DNA of 64,000 nt. Source: Fumia xinanensis (GTDB taxonomy: Bacteria > Bacillota > Clostridia > Oscillospirales > Ruminococcaceae). The notes below the pieces were generated by a model. The model saw only the letters and a program-made list of their open reading frames with translations, was not told where the DNA came from and searched no databases. Below, piece by piece: positions 17,152 to 25,670 of this stretch. The translations under genes and the position numbers were made by a program. The stretch's first letter is position 1. Each line of letters begins with the position of its first letter. The stretch covers positions 620,001 to 684,000 of the forward strand of contig NZ_JACRSV010000001.1 of assembly GCF_014384905.1 (NCBI RefSeq), written 5' to 3'.

Positions 17152-18681
17152 ATGCGAGCGGTATTCATTCTGGCGGACAGTATCAACCGCCGTTTTTTAA
17201 ACGCCTACGGGGCCGCGGAAAGGGCAGTGACCCCAAATCTCGACCGGCTGGCGGAGCGGAGCGTCGTTTTTGACAACCACTGGTGCGGTTCCTCCCCCTG
17301 TATGCCGGCGCGGCGGGATATTCTCACCGGGCGGCTCAACTTTCTCGAGCGCCCCTGGGGCGGCATCGAGCCCTTTGACCAGGTTTTACCCTCCCTGCTA
17401 TCGGAGCAAAACGTCTACACCCACATGGAAACCGACCATTTTCACTACACCGAAATCGGCGGAGAGAACTATTGGGGGCATTTTACTTCCTGGAATCTCC
17501 ACCGCGGCGTCGAGCATGACACGGTAAACTGGGGACCGGACAAGACGGGAATCCCTCATCCGGAGCGTCCAGAGGGCTTTTGCGGGCTCTATTCGCCGTC
17601 CTATGAAGTCACCAAATCCCTTTACGGCGGCAACCCGGAGAAATACTCCACCCCCCGCACCTACAATGCGGCGGCCCAGTGGCTTCAGAAAAACCACGAC
17701 GCCGACAACTTTCTCCTCTGGGTGGAGGGCTTCGATCCCCATGAACCTTTCGATGTGCCAAAGGAATACATGGACTTGTACGAGGACGACCACTTTGAAA
17801 ACAGTGAGCAGACTTACTGGCCCCGCTACGAGCGCTCCGACGGCTACACCCCGGAGGAAATTGCCCATCTGCGGCGGCGGTACAAAGCTCTCCTTTCGAT
17901 GACCGACCACTACATCGGAAAGCTGCTCGACGTCCTCGACCAAAACGACATGTGGAAGGACACCATGGTCATCTTCACCACCGATCACGGCTTCATGCTG
18001 GGCGAGCACGGCTTTTTTGCCAAGTGCTACATGCCCGATTACAACGAGGTGTTTCACATCCCGCTGATGATTTCGATGCCGGGAATCAAACCCGGCCGCT
18101 GTGGTGCTCTCACCCAGAATATTGACATGTTTCCCACCTTCCTGGAATTGTTCGGCGTGCCGGAAAGCCGGTGCGTAAACCCTATCCACGGAAAAAGCCT
18201 GCTGCCGCTGCTGCGGGGGGAAGTGGAAAAACTACGGGAAGCGGTTCTGTATGGCGTGTTCGGCAAGACGGTGAACGTCACCGACGGCCGGTATACCTAT
18301 CTGAAAAAACCGGTTACAGAGGACAACCAGCCCCTCACCATCTATGCGTCGGTGATGGCGCTTTTAAACAAATACATCGGCCTTGATTCGGTCAAGACGG
18401 AAGATTTTGGGAAAATTCGGATGGGGAAGGGACTTTGCTGGACCGACTACCCAGTTTACGAAGTCCCCACCGAGATCATCGACTGGGGCAACTACTGCCT
18501 CGATTTCAGAATCCTACACCGGTTTGTGGAGGAGGATATGCTGTTCGACTTGGAGAATGACTACGAACAAAATCACAATCTTCACGACGAGGCCCTCAAG
18601 GAAAAAATGTGTCGCCTCATGCGGCAGGCCATGTTGGACTGCCAGAGTCCCGAGGAACAGTTTGTACGGATGGGATTGTAA
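17152..18681 (+). CDS. Cytosolic Cys-type sulfatase (type I, S1 family)
   Basis: This 509-residue sulfatase cleaves a sulfate ester. The activation motif is PCMPAR with Cys50 as the residue to be converted to formylglycine, followed by RDILTG. A metal-binding segment TTDHGFMLGEHG and an N-terminal ILADSINRR are also present. There is no signal peptide, unlike many secreted gut sulfatases, so the substrate must be imported, presumably by the adjacent ABC importer. The maturase at 8072 is the probable activator. The ATG at 17152 is the first possible codon, because an in-frame stop lies immediately upstream. The alternative substrates (aromatic sulfate, choline sulfate or sugar sulfate) cannot be told apart here. 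Confidence 0.9.
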   Translation: MRAVFILADSINRRFLNAYGAAERAVTPNLDRLAERSVVFDNHWCGSSPCMPARRDILTGRLNFLERPWGGIEPFDQVLPSLLSEQNVYTHMETDHFHYTEIGGENYWGHFTSWNLHRGVEHDTVNWGPDKTGIPHPERPEGFCGLYSPSYEVTKSLYGGNPEKYSTPRTYNAAAQWLQKNHDADNFLLWVEGFDPHEPFDVPKEYMDLYEDDHFENSEQTYWPRYERSDGYTPEEIAHLRRRYKALLSMTDHYIGKLLDVLDQNDMWKDTMVIFTTDHGFMLGEHGFFAKCYMPDYNEVFHIPLMISMPGIKPGRCGALTQNIDMFPTFLELFGVPESRCVNPIHGKSLLPLLRGEVEKLREAVLYGVFGKTVNVTDGRYTYLKKPVTEDNQPLTIYASVMALLNKYIGLDSVKTEDFGKIRMGKGLCWTDYPVYEVPTEIIDWGNYCLDFRILHRFVEEDMLFDLENDYEQNHNLHDEALKEKMCRLMRQAMLDCQSPEEQFVRMGL

Positions 18682-18688
18682 CAAAAAA

Positions 18689-18720
18689 GGGGAGGCTTTA
18701 CCTCCCCACTGTATTTTCCA
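18689..18720 (+). terminator. Terminator of the sulfatase operon
   Basis: GGGGAGG and CCTCCCC pair around CTTTA, followed by ACTGTATTTT. The T-tract is interrupted, so termination may be shared with the long hairpin just downstream. Confidence 0.6.
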
Positions 18721-18721
18721 A

Positions 18722-18824
18722 AAAAATCGTTGTTTTTTGTGAGGCCGCGAAAAGCCGTTCCCCTACGGTGAAAAGTTCTTTCTCCCCGAAAATGTCCGCG
18801 GCTTCACGAAAGACAACGATTTTT
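18722..18824. repeat. Long hairpin, 28-bp arms with three wobble-compatible differences
   Basis: Left arm 18722-18749 and right arm 18797-18824 pair over 28 positions. The only three differences all give G-U pairs in the plus-strand transcript, so the RNA stem is unbroken. A 47-base loop holds a small CCGT/ACGG hairpin. The arms begin with A5 and end with T5, so it can act as a bidirectional terminator; a MITE or small RNA origin is also possible. No coding sequence is present. Confidence 0.6.
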
Positions 18825-18969
18825 GTCTCAAAACGGTATTTTTAAAAATATATTTTATGCACTAAAATATATACGCCACTTTTTATGTAATATATGCAAT
18901 AAAAATTGTCAATAAACAAAAAAATCTGTATTCGAGTTTTTTTCGACAAAGATAATTTTTCACATTTGG

Positions 18970-19105
18970 TATAATAATCCACGTGATAAAATGTTAACTG
19001 GAGTGTGGCCCCGCGCAGCTCTGCGTGGGGCCGGGATCGCTGACGGGATCTGCTCCCGTGAAAATGTACGGACGGTATTTTTCCCGTCCGTACATTTCTT
19101 TTTTC
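18970..19105 (+). ncRNA. Candidate small RNA with own promoter and terminator
   Basis: An extended -10 box (TGGTATAAT, with TATAAT at 18970-18975) is followed by about 124 bases that fold into three hairpins. These are a GGCCCC-rich stem with a GCTC loop (19007-19032), a CGGGA/TCCCG stem (19032-19058), and a perfect 12-bp terminator stem ATGTACGGACGG (19064-19075, 19084-19095) with a T-run. No gene follows within 290 bases, so it looks like a free-standing RNA and not a leader. I do not recognise its family. Confidence 0.5.
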
Positions 19106-19396
19106 TAAAATTTTAGTAGTAATGTATTGGCCCAAAGATGGAGTACAATACAGCGATGACGAAAATATTCAAAGATACAATAATCAGAGTTTTTAAAATG
19201 CGATGGTCTTCTCTTTCCATAAAAAGCAACATTCCTTTCCGGGAGTTTTGGCGGATATTGTACAGCGAAATTGCCGCCATCGCCTTAGTGACAAAGACAC
19301 AAAAGCCCATATGTGAAAGTCTATTTTCACACGAATTTTTCCTTTTCAGCGGCGGCTTTTTTATCATGCCCCGGCAGGTGAATTTTTTCCATCTAC
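19106..19396. other. Gene-free stretch
   Basis: No gene, hairpin or promoter that I can support lies between the small RNA candidate and the MATE promoter. Short open frames here lack ribosome binding sites and family features. Confidence 0.5.
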
Positions 19397-19426
19397 TTGA
19401 CAAACAGCTCACTTATCTGATAGAAT
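19397..19426 (+). promoter_or_regulatory. Promoter of the MATE gene
   Basis: A perfect TTGACA (19397-19402), an 18-base spacer and TAGAAT (19421-19426) place transcription start near 19433, about 140 bases before the MATE start codon. Confidence 0.7.
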
Positions 19427-19432
19427 AAAGCA

Positions 19433-19534
19433 AATTGAATTTCCCGAACGATGTCCGCCGCCGGGTGGCATGGTTCATTTGGGACAAAATGAACGTATCG
19501 TTAGGCCTTTGGATACAGGTCTGGCGATTTTTTT
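19433..19534 (+). promoter_or_regulatory. Riboswitch-like leader with terminator, candidate guanidine-IV (mepA-type) element
   Basis: The leader can form two exclusive folds. In one, AACGAT (19447-19452) pairs with ATCGTT (19497-19502), closing a junction with CCGCC/GGTGG (19455-19468) and GTTCATTT/AAATGAAC (19473-19494). In the other, ATCGTTAGGCC (19497-19507) pairs with GGTCTGGCGAT (19518-19528) before a T-run, forming a terminator. The shared ATCGTT makes this a classic attenuator. Guanidine-IV riboswitches are known upstream of mepA-like MATE pumps in Clostridia, so that class is the best guess, but I could not match its full consensus. Confidence 0.6.
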
Positions 19535-19572
19535 GTGCGCAGCGGTAATTTTGCAGAAGGAGGGATTTTTTA

Positions 19573-20904
19573 ATGATTGGTCAGAAGTCCATTCTAACAA
19601 CTATTTTTCACTATATTTTGATGAACATATGTAGCATGATTGGACTGTCTTGCTACATCTTGGCCGACACCTATTTTATCGCAAACGGCGTAGGCAGCGA
19701 CGGCCTTGTCGCCCTCAACATTGCCATTCCAGCGTACAGCGTGGTCAATGGAATCGGTCTGCTGCTTGGAATCGGAGGCGCGACCATGTTTGCCATCGCC
19801 CGAGGGGCAGGGGATCCGGAAAAAGGAAACCGAATATTCTCGCAGGTACTGGTGATCGCGGCGGCACTGGGGATAGTTTTTTCGCTGGCAGCTCTTCTGT
19901 TTGCGCGGCCTGTCGCCGAAATGCTTGGCGCACACCCCAGTATTCTCCCTCTGACCGAAAAATATCTTCGTGTTACCATGGGATTTTCGCTTGCATTTAT
20001 ACTCAATAACGTGATGGTCGCATTTGTGCGAAACGATGGGAAGCCCAATCTTGCCATGGCGGCTATGCTGTCGGGAAGTGTTGCAAATATTATTTTCGAC
20101 TATATTTTGGTATTTCCGATGAAGTTAGGCATGTTCGGCGCGGCACTCGCCACGGGGTTTTCTCCAGTGATCAGTTTATGCATCCTGTCTGTTCACCTGA
20201 TCCGCCGGCAGAACCGCTTTCATTTTAAGCGTCCCCGCTTTTCCTTTGAAGAACTGCGGCGGGTTATAGGATCCGGGACGCCTTCGTTTATTCTGGAGCT
20301 TTCCAACGGTGTCGTCATCCTGGTTTTCAACATGGTACTGCTGTCTATTTCGGGGGACACAGCGGTGGCAGCTTACGGCATTATCGCAAACGTTGCATTG
20401 GTCTGTATTTCAATTTTTACCGGCATTGGGCAGGGCATCCAGCCAGTAGTCAGCCACTGTTACGGGGCGGGGGATTTAGCCTCTGTCCGGAAGGCGCTCC
20501 TCTGCGGCACAGGACTAAGTCTCCTTTGTGGATGCCTGCTCATGGGCATCGGAATGCTTTTTCCCGAACCAATCATCGCTGCTTTCAACCGGGAAAACGA
20601 TCCGGTTTTATCGGCAATGGCCCTGGAAGGAATTCGGATTTATTTTATTTCCTTCCTTTTTGCCGGAATCAGCATCGTACTGACAGCTTATTTTGCCGCT
20701 TCTGCCAAACCATTTCCTTCGCTTACTCTCTCGTTGCTGAGAGGAATTGCGGCGGTGGTGCCTTTAGCTCTTATTTTGCCCAGGATATTTGGATTGAGCG
20801 GAGTGTGGGCGGCAGTTCCAGTCGCCGAAGCAATTACACTGATGGTGGGCGCTGCGTTTTACCTAAAGAGTCGCGGGAAAAGTGGAGACAGCACGGCATC
20901 ATAA
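19573..20904 (+). CDS. MATE-family multidrug/organocation efflux pump (MepA-like)
   Basis: This 443-residue, twelve-helix membrane protein exports cationic compounds using a Na+ or H+ gradient. Family features are visible in both halves, for example LADTYFIANGVGSDGLVALNI near the N-terminus, NNVMVAFVRNDGKPNLAM, and GIGQGIQPVVSHCYGAGD at the start of the second half. A GAAGGAGG site precedes the ATG. The riboswitch-like leader indicates that transcription is raised by a small ligand, plausibly guanidine. The gene is monocistronic, bounded by a terminator on each side. Confidence 0.9.
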   Translation: MIGQKSILTTIFHYILMNICSMIGLSCYILADTYFIANGVGSDGLVALNIAIPAYSVVNGIGLLLGIGGATMFAIARGAGDPEKGNRIFSQVLVIAAALGIVFSLAALLFARPVAEMLGAHPSILPLTEKYLRVTMGFSLAFILNNVMVAFVRNDGKPNLAMAAMLSGSVANIIFDYILVFPMKLGMFGAALATGFSPVISLCILSVHLIRRQNRFHFKRPRFSFEELRRVIGSGTPSFILELSNGVVILVFNMVLLSISGDTAVAAYGIIANVALVCISIFTGIGQGIQPVVSHCYGAGDLASVRKALLCGTGLSLLCGCLLMGIGMLFPEPIIAAFNRENDPVLSAMALEGIRIYFISFLFAGISIVLTAYFAASAKPFPSLTLSLLRGIAAVVPLALILPRIFGLSGVWAAVPVAEAITLMVGAAFYLKSRGKSGDSTAS

Positions 20905-20906
20905 AT

Positions 20907-20945
20907 AAAGCGCTGGCGGGAAGTTTCCCGTCGGCGCTTTGACTT
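20907..20945 (+). terminator. Terminator of the MATE gene
   Basis: AAAGCGCTGGCGGGAA (20907-20922) pairs with TTCCCGTCGGCGCTTT (20925-20940), followed by GACTTTT. The pairing includes a wobble pair. Confidence 0.75.
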
Positions 20946-21289
20946 TTAGGCCTATATGCTGTATCTGGCAATCCGCACAGTTACATCCCTTTCAGCGTAT
21001 TATTCCAGCGCTTGCTCCAAAAACTACACGACTTGCCAGCCGTCAAAACATGCATGACGGCCAATTCTTCTTATTCGTTTTGGGTAAACAGGAGACAGCG
21101 GAATTTTCGAATATGCATGTTATCGTTCCTTCTGGTTCAGTTGCTTTTTTTCATTATAAACCATGGGGTTAGAAAAATAGCTTTTTATAAAAATTAAAAA
21201 GTGGATAATTTGTTAATAAAAATGGCGTTTTGTACAAATTTGAAATGTAAAATCACTGCAAAATATACGAAAAAAGTAGGTGTATTCCC
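20946..21289. other. Gene-free AT-rich stretch
   Basis: I see no supported gene here. A short GCCGTC/GACGGC hairpin lies near 21040-21062. Open frames in this stretch have no ribosome binding site. Confidence 0.5.
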
Positions 21290-21318
21290 TTGAATCCCTA
21301 CATTCCTTGTGTTATACT
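21290..21318 (+). promoter_or_regulatory. Sigma-A promoter of the HAD gene
   Basis: TTGAAT (21290-21295), a 17-base spacer and TATACT (21313-21318) lie 45 bases before the HAD start codon. Confidence 0.65.
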
Positions 21319-21362
21319 CAATTTGACAAGAAACTCACAATCGTTTCAGACGGAGGAAAAAA

Positions 21363-22043
21363 ATGACCTGTAAAGGGATTATTTTTGATATGGACGGTAC
21401 TCTTCTCGACTCCATGGGATACTGGAACCGAATTGGAGAGTATTTCCTGGCTTATCACAAACTGCCAAAAGACACGGATTTTATCGAAAAAGTATCGGCA
21501 ATGGGCGTAAAAGAACTACGTGAATATGTCAATGAACGCTATGGATTCCATTACGACAAGGATTCATTTTATAAAGACTACCACGAGGTGATGGAGCCGA
21601 TTTATATGACTATGGTGAAGCCCAAACCCTATGTGCGGGAGTTTTTAAAATATCTGAAGGGCAGAGGGATTAAAACCTGTATCGCCACCGCCACCCGCCA
21701 TTCCACCGCAGAAATGGTGCTCAGGCATTTGGGCTTGATGGATGACATAGAATTCATGATTTCCTGCTCCGATGTGGGCGCCGGAAAAAATCGGCCGGAC
21801 ATCTACCTCAAAAGCTGCGAGATGATGGGACTCTCCGTTTCAGACACAGTGGTGTTCGAGGATGTGCCCATGTGCATCGAAACGGCGAAAAAAGCCGGCT
21901 TTAAAGTGGTGGGCGTATTTGATGAGTATGCACCCAAGGGAGACAATGCCCTGGCGCAAAAACTCAGTGACAGATACATTGTTAGTTATGACGAGCTGCT
22001 TCCTTATATCAAAGAGGAAAAAAACGTAAGCCGCGCTGTATAA
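21363..22043 (+). CDS. HAD-family sugar phosphatase / phosphoglucomutase-like hydrolase
   Basis: This 226-residue cytosolic HAD subfamily IA enzyme has motif I at FDMDGTLLDS (nucleophile Asp), motif II near TCIATATRHS, motif III Lys at GAGKNRPDIY and motif IV acidic residues at VVFEDVPM. The helical cap between motifs I and II resembles beta-phosphoglucomutase and 2-deoxyglucose-6-phosphatase. It has a CGGAGG site and its own promoter. No pathway genes are adjacent, so the phosphosugar or other substrate cannot be given. Confidence 0.88.
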   Translation: MTCKGIIFDMDGTLLDSMGYWNRIGEYFLAYHKLPKDTDFIEKVSAMGVKELREYVNERYGFHYDKDSFYKDYHEVMEPIYMTMVKPKPYVREFLKYLKGRGIKTCIATATRHSTAEMVLRHLGLMDDIEFMISCSDVGAGKNRPDIYLKSCEMMGLSVSDTVVFEDVPMCIETAKKAGFKVVGVFDEYAPKGDNALAQKLSDRYIVSYDELLPYIKEEKNVSRAV

Positions 22044-22057
22044 ATCCGCTATTATTG

Positions 22058-22095
22058 TACTGGGGAACCTGTTATAGGCTCTCCGGTACTTTTTT
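22058..22095 (+). terminator. Terminator of the HAD gene
   Basis: GTAC.GG.GA..CCT pairs with AGG..TC.CC.GTAC around a GTTAT loop, followed by TTTTTT. The stem has several mismatches but a strong T-run. Confidence 0.65.
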
Positions 22096-22173
22096 GGTTT
22101 ATAGAGCCTCTGAGAGTCTTTTCTCTATGTTTTTTACATATAAATGGAGCGAAAACGTTGAGGAGGGCAAATA

Positions 22174-22704
22174 ATGAAACTAGAACAAGCAGGAAAAATC
22201 CCGGTTGCAGCACCTGAACCTTATCCGCCCATCAAGGTGGAGGGCAAAAACCATCATTATGCCCAGCTGCTGGGGCAAGATTTGGCCTCGTCCTGGGGAG
22301 AAATGTCGGCTATCTACGAATACCTTTATCAGCATTGGATTTTAAGCGAGCCTCAGGCCGCACTTCAAACGGTTTTGTTTCGGATTGCCCAGGTGGAGAT
22401 GCACCATTTAAACATTTTGGGGCAGCTGATCCGTTTATTGGGTGGCGATCCGAAATGCCAGTATTCTTCCGGACACAATCCGGTGGTCTGGAATGGTAAC
22501 ATGGTCAATTACAACAAAGGGATCCGCCAAATATTAAGCTATGACATTGTAAGTGAACAGTCTGCCGCCGATAGTTATCTTAAACAGGCACAGCTGATAA
22601 AAGATTCCAGTGTGTCCGTGATGCTTCGGCGTATGGCACGGGACGAATTGGTGCACCGGGATATTTTCAGCGGTTTTTTAAAGGAAATAGGGGTGAGCAA
22701 ATAA
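22174..22704 (+). CDS. Ferritin-like diiron protein
   Basis: This 176-residue protein has a four-helix ferritin-like core with repeated metal-ligand signatures: EMSAIYEYLYQ, QVEMHHLNILG, SEQSAADSY and RDELVHRDIF. The E...ExxH pattern repeated twice is that of rubrerythrin-like and manganese-catalase-like diiron or dimanganese proteins. No rubredoxin domain is present. It is likely cytosolic and concerned with peroxide or metal handling in an anaerobe. It is followed 47 bases later by a rhodanese gene, which suggests a small stress-related operon. Its exact reaction is unknown. Confidence 0.8.
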   Translation: MKLEQAGKIPVAAPEPYPPIKVEGKNHHYAQLLGQDLASSWGEMSAIYEYLYQHWILSEPQAALQTVLFRIAQVEMHHLNILGQLIRLLGGDPKCQYSSGHNPVVWNGNMVNYNKGIRQILSYDIVSEQSAADSYLKQAQLIKDSSVSVMLRRMARDELVHRDIFSGFLKEIGVSK

Positions 22705-22751
22705 GTCCTGGGCATACTATTCTTAACTTTTGGGAGAGGATGATAGATAGT

Positions 22752-23099
22752 ATGCACAGCGGTTTAGGATTTTTCCACGCAAAAATTCAGTCGATCCCTA
22801 TGAAAGAAGCCCTTGAGACACTTAAAAAACGGAAGGATAAAATCACTTTGTTGGATGTGCGTCTGCCTCACGAATATGAGAAGGGACATCTAAAAGGGAG
22901 TATTAATATCCCGCTTTCCAAGCTGGAACAGGCGGAAAAGCAGATCGGAGATAAGGAAAGAAAGCTGTTCGTTTATTGCCGAACCGGTGCCCGCAGTGCG
23001 CAGGCCTGCGCGATCCTGATGAAAATGGGATATTCCGATCCTGTCAACATTGGAGGAATCGAGGAAGTGGACGAAAAGGAAAAGTTTTTCCAAGTATAA
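22752..23099 (+). CDS. Single-domain rhodanese (sulfurtransferase)
   Basis: This single rhodanese domain of 115 residues has LLDVRLPHEYEKGHLKGSIN and an active-site loop CRTGARS carrying the catalytic cysteine. Such proteins transfer sulfane sulfur as a persulfide. The ATG at 22752 is preferred to the one at 22740, because GGGAGAGG directly abuts the latter and leaves no spacer. It probably forms an operon with the ferritin-like gene upstream and ends at a good terminator. Confidence 0.87.
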   Translation: MHSGLGFFHAKIQSIPMKEALETLKKRKDKITLLDVRLPHEYEKGHLKGSINIPLSKLEQAEKQIGDKERKLFVYCRTGARSAQACAILMKMGYSDPVNIGGIEEVDEKEKFFQV

Positions 23100-23108
23100 T
23101 AATCTGCT

Positions 23109-23148
23109 GGGCTGTTATCTTGCATGTTAGCGAATAACAGCTCTTTTT
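23109..23148 (+). terminator. Terminator of the ferritin-like/rhodanese genes
   Basis: GGGCTGTTAT (23109-23118) pairs with ATAACAGCTC (23134-23143) and is followed by TTTTT. Confidence 0.75.
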
Positions 23149-23158
23149 ATATAAAAGT

Positions 23159-23187
23159 TTGCTTTCCTTTGTTTGTAATGATATAAT
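23159..23187 (+). promoter_or_regulatory. Promoter of the c-di-GMP operon
   Basis: TTGCTT (23159-23164), a 17-base spacer and a perfect TATAAT (23182-23187) lie about 135 bases before the first operon gene. Confidence 0.55.
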
Positions 23188-23321
23188 AAAAAATAACTGT
23201 TCTAATTGATCATAGGAAGCACCTCATATACTATGTTTTGTTACAGTTAACGAAGAAAAAGTTTATATCGTGCAACCAGCTGCGATATTCCGCCGCCAAT
23301 ACACCACAAAGGGTGAAATAG

Positions 23322-25670
23322 ATGAAAAACACAAAGGAATCTCAGCTACAGAAAAGCACTTCTCCAAGGCTGCTCCTCATGATTACGGCTGCGATATTGT
23401 TTATCTGTCTTATTTCCAGCGCCAGCTTTTTTTATGTCCGACAGTTGGAGGACGCTATCCAAGATGAGACAGATTCCAATTTGATTGAAATTGCCGAACA
23501 GCTTTCCATAATCGTGGACAACCAGGTTCAGGGAAATCTGAGAAATTTGGAGAGTATTGCGCTGTTTCTCCGCGCTTTTGACAATATTGAAGAGGCGAGA
23601 ATTACGCAGTTCATCGAGACGGAAGCTGTGCGGTACAGCTATGAAAAAATTTTTCTTTCCAACGAGAGCGGTCACACGCTGTTTTCTGATGGCAGCTTGG
23701 GCAGTATCGCGGATATGAAATTTTATTCGCGGGCCATGGACGGGGAAAGCGTGATTACTGTTGTTTCCAGCAGCAACCAGAATTGGATTATTTACGCCAC
23801 CCCCATCTACAGCCAATCTGGCAGAGAAATAATCGGTGTGTCCGGAGCAGTACAAAATCTAGAGAGCCTGAGCAATTCTTTGGAAGTAGATTTCTTTGGC
23901 GGTGAGGGATATGTCCAGCTGGTGAAAGCAGATGGCACCGCAATCGTTGAATCACAGCATAAGTATGCCATTGGCCCTTATGACAATTATTTTGATGCGT
24001 TGGAGGAAAGCGGATATCAAGACGGCGGACAGAACAGTCTGAACAGCTTGAGGAAGGATATGGCGGAAGGACGTACCGGAATCATAGGTTTGATGAGAGG
24101 AAGCCGTGAATGCCGGATGTGCTATATGCCACTAACTACGAATAATTGGTATTTGCTCACTGTTGTACCTATCAGCGTTATCAACACCAAAACTGATTAT
24201 TTTGTGCAGAACACGGCTATAATTTGCGTACTAATTACAATATTATTTCTGGTGCTGATCTTAGCACTGATTGGACTGCACAATTCCAGCCGTAAAAAAC
24301 TCGAAAGAATGGCATATACTGATGCGGTTACCAATGGCCTTAACTGGCGCAGTTTTGAAGCGCAAACCGGGGAGATTTTGAAAAAAGCCCGAGAATCGGA
24401 ATATGTGATGGGGCATCTTAATCTCCAAAAATTCAAACTTATCAACGATATGTATGGCCGGGAAGCAGGGAATAAGACTCTCCGGTATGTCTATGACACT
24501 ATTCAGGAACTTTTGGCGCCGGATGAACTGGTTTCCCGCGTTAGTGCCGACAATTTTAATTTATTGCTACGATTTACTTCGGAAGAAGGGATTGCCAAAA
24601 GGGTACAGGAATTCTACCATTATCTCAACCGGTTTAATGAGGGAAGATTGCAGAAATATTGGCTTACTTTTACGCAGGGATTTTTTATCATTGACGACCC
24701 TAAACTTGAATTATCTACTATGCAGGAGAGAGCCAATATTGCCCGGCAAAGCAGAGAGAATGGGCTGGGTTCCCGGGCAGGCGTCGCATTTTATGATGAC
24801 AGCAGCCGCGCCTCTCTCCTGATGGAAAAAAATATTGAAAACAAAATGGAAATGGCCCTCAAAAATCGAGACTTTTTTGTCTATCTTCAACCAAAATATG
24901 AGCTTGCCAACCGAACGATTGCCGGAGCGGAGGCGCTGGTGCGCTGGAGAGACCCGGAACAGGGGATGCTTCTGCCGGATCTGTTTATTCCGGTATTTGA
25001 ACGAAATGGATTTATTGTTCGGCTTGATCTTTATGTATTTGAAGAAGTGTGTCGGAGTATCCGCAGATGGCTCAACGAAGGGAAAAAGGTGACTCCGATT
25101 TCGGTGAACCTTTCCCGCGCCCATTTACCTGATCCCGACTTTTTGGAGCCCTATCGAAAAATATGTGACAAATATGAAGTATCCCCATCCTTGTTGGAAT
25201 TTGAGCTGACTGAATCCATTATGTTTGAAAACTTTAAATCCCTTGCGCCAGTTATTGAAAATATGCATCAGGCGGGCTTTACCTGTTCTATGGATGATTT
25301 TGGAAGCGGCTACTCATCTCTCAACATTCTCAAGGAAATGCCTGTGGATGCTATCAAGCTGGATCGGGACTTTTTCCTTCCGGGAAGCAAAACGGACATT
25401 ACCCGAGGGAAATCTGTCATTGAGACTGTAATTGAACTTGCAAAAAAATTGCATATTAAAACCGTCGCTGAAGGAATTGAGACATTGGAACAGGTTGACT
25501 ACCTGAAAGCAGCCGGCTGCGACATGATACAGGGATTTGTGTTTGCAAAACCAATGCCGATTCCAGAATTCGAGAAACTTGCTTACCCGATCGGTGGAAA
25601 GCAGAAGGAGGCCGCAGGCGATGGATACGGAGCATGTCGTCCAGACATGGGCGAAACGGGCGCTGATTGA
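23322..25670 (+). CDS. Membrane c-di-GMP phosphodiesterase (Cache, degenerate GGDEF, EAL)
   Basis: This 782-residue signalling protein has a helix at about 18-38, an extracellular Cache-like sensor region to about 290, a second helix at about 294-316, a GGDEF fold and a C-terminal EAL domain. The GGDEF motif is degraded to SADNF, so this domain cannot synthesise c-di-GMP and may only bind GTP. The EAL domain keeps AGAEALVRW, VNLSR, FELTES, DDFGSG, IKLD and AEGIE, which predicts an active phosphodiesterase. Its end overlaps the next gene, a cyclase, by 50 bases, so opposing enzymes are produced together. Confidence 0.92.
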   Translation: MKNTKESQLQKSTSPRLLLMITAAILFICLISSASFFYVRQLEDAIQDETDSNLIEIAEQLSIIVDNQVQGNLRNLESIALFLRAFDNIEEARITQFIETEAVRYSYEKIFLSNESGHTLFSDGSLGSIADMKFYSRAMDGESVITVVSSSNQNWIIYATPIYSQSGREIIGVSGAVQNLESLSNSLEVDFFGGEGYVQLVKADGTAIVESQHKYAIGPYDNYFDALEESGYQDGGQNSLNSLRKDMAEGRTGIIGLMRGSRECRMCYMPLTTNNWYLLTVVPISVINTKTDYFVQNTAIICVLITILFLVLILALIGLHNSSRKKLERMAYTDAVTNGLNWRSFEAQTGEILKKARESEYVMGHLNLQKFKLINDMYGREAGNKTLRYVYDTIQELLAPDELVSRVSADNFNLLLRFTSEEGIAKRVQEFYHYLNRFNEGRLQKYWLTFTQGFFIIDDPKLELSTMQERANIARQSRENGLGSRAGVAFYDDSSRASLLMEKNIENKMEMALKNRDFFVYLQPKYELANRTIAGAEALVRWRDPEQGMLLPDLFIPVFERNGFIVRLDLYVFEEVCRSIRRWLNEGKKVTPISVNLSRAHLPDPDFLEPYRKICDKYEVSPSLLEFELTESIMFENFKSLAPVIENMHQAGFTCSMDDFGSGYSSLNILKEMPVDAIKLDRDFFLPGSKTDITRGKSVIETVIELAKKLHIKTVAEGIETLEQVDYLKAAGCDMIQGFVFAKPMPIPEFEKLAYPIGGKQKEAAGDGYGACRPDMGETGAD

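Noticed and set aside
18722..18824. Insertion sequence ends
   Set aside because: The long inverted repeat is too close-spaced and holds no transposase frame; a hairpin RNA or terminator explains it better.
19433..19534. ZTP (pfl), fluoride or purine riboswitch before the MATE gene
   Set aside because: The conserved cores of these classes could not be aligned; only the attenuator design and gene context are firm.
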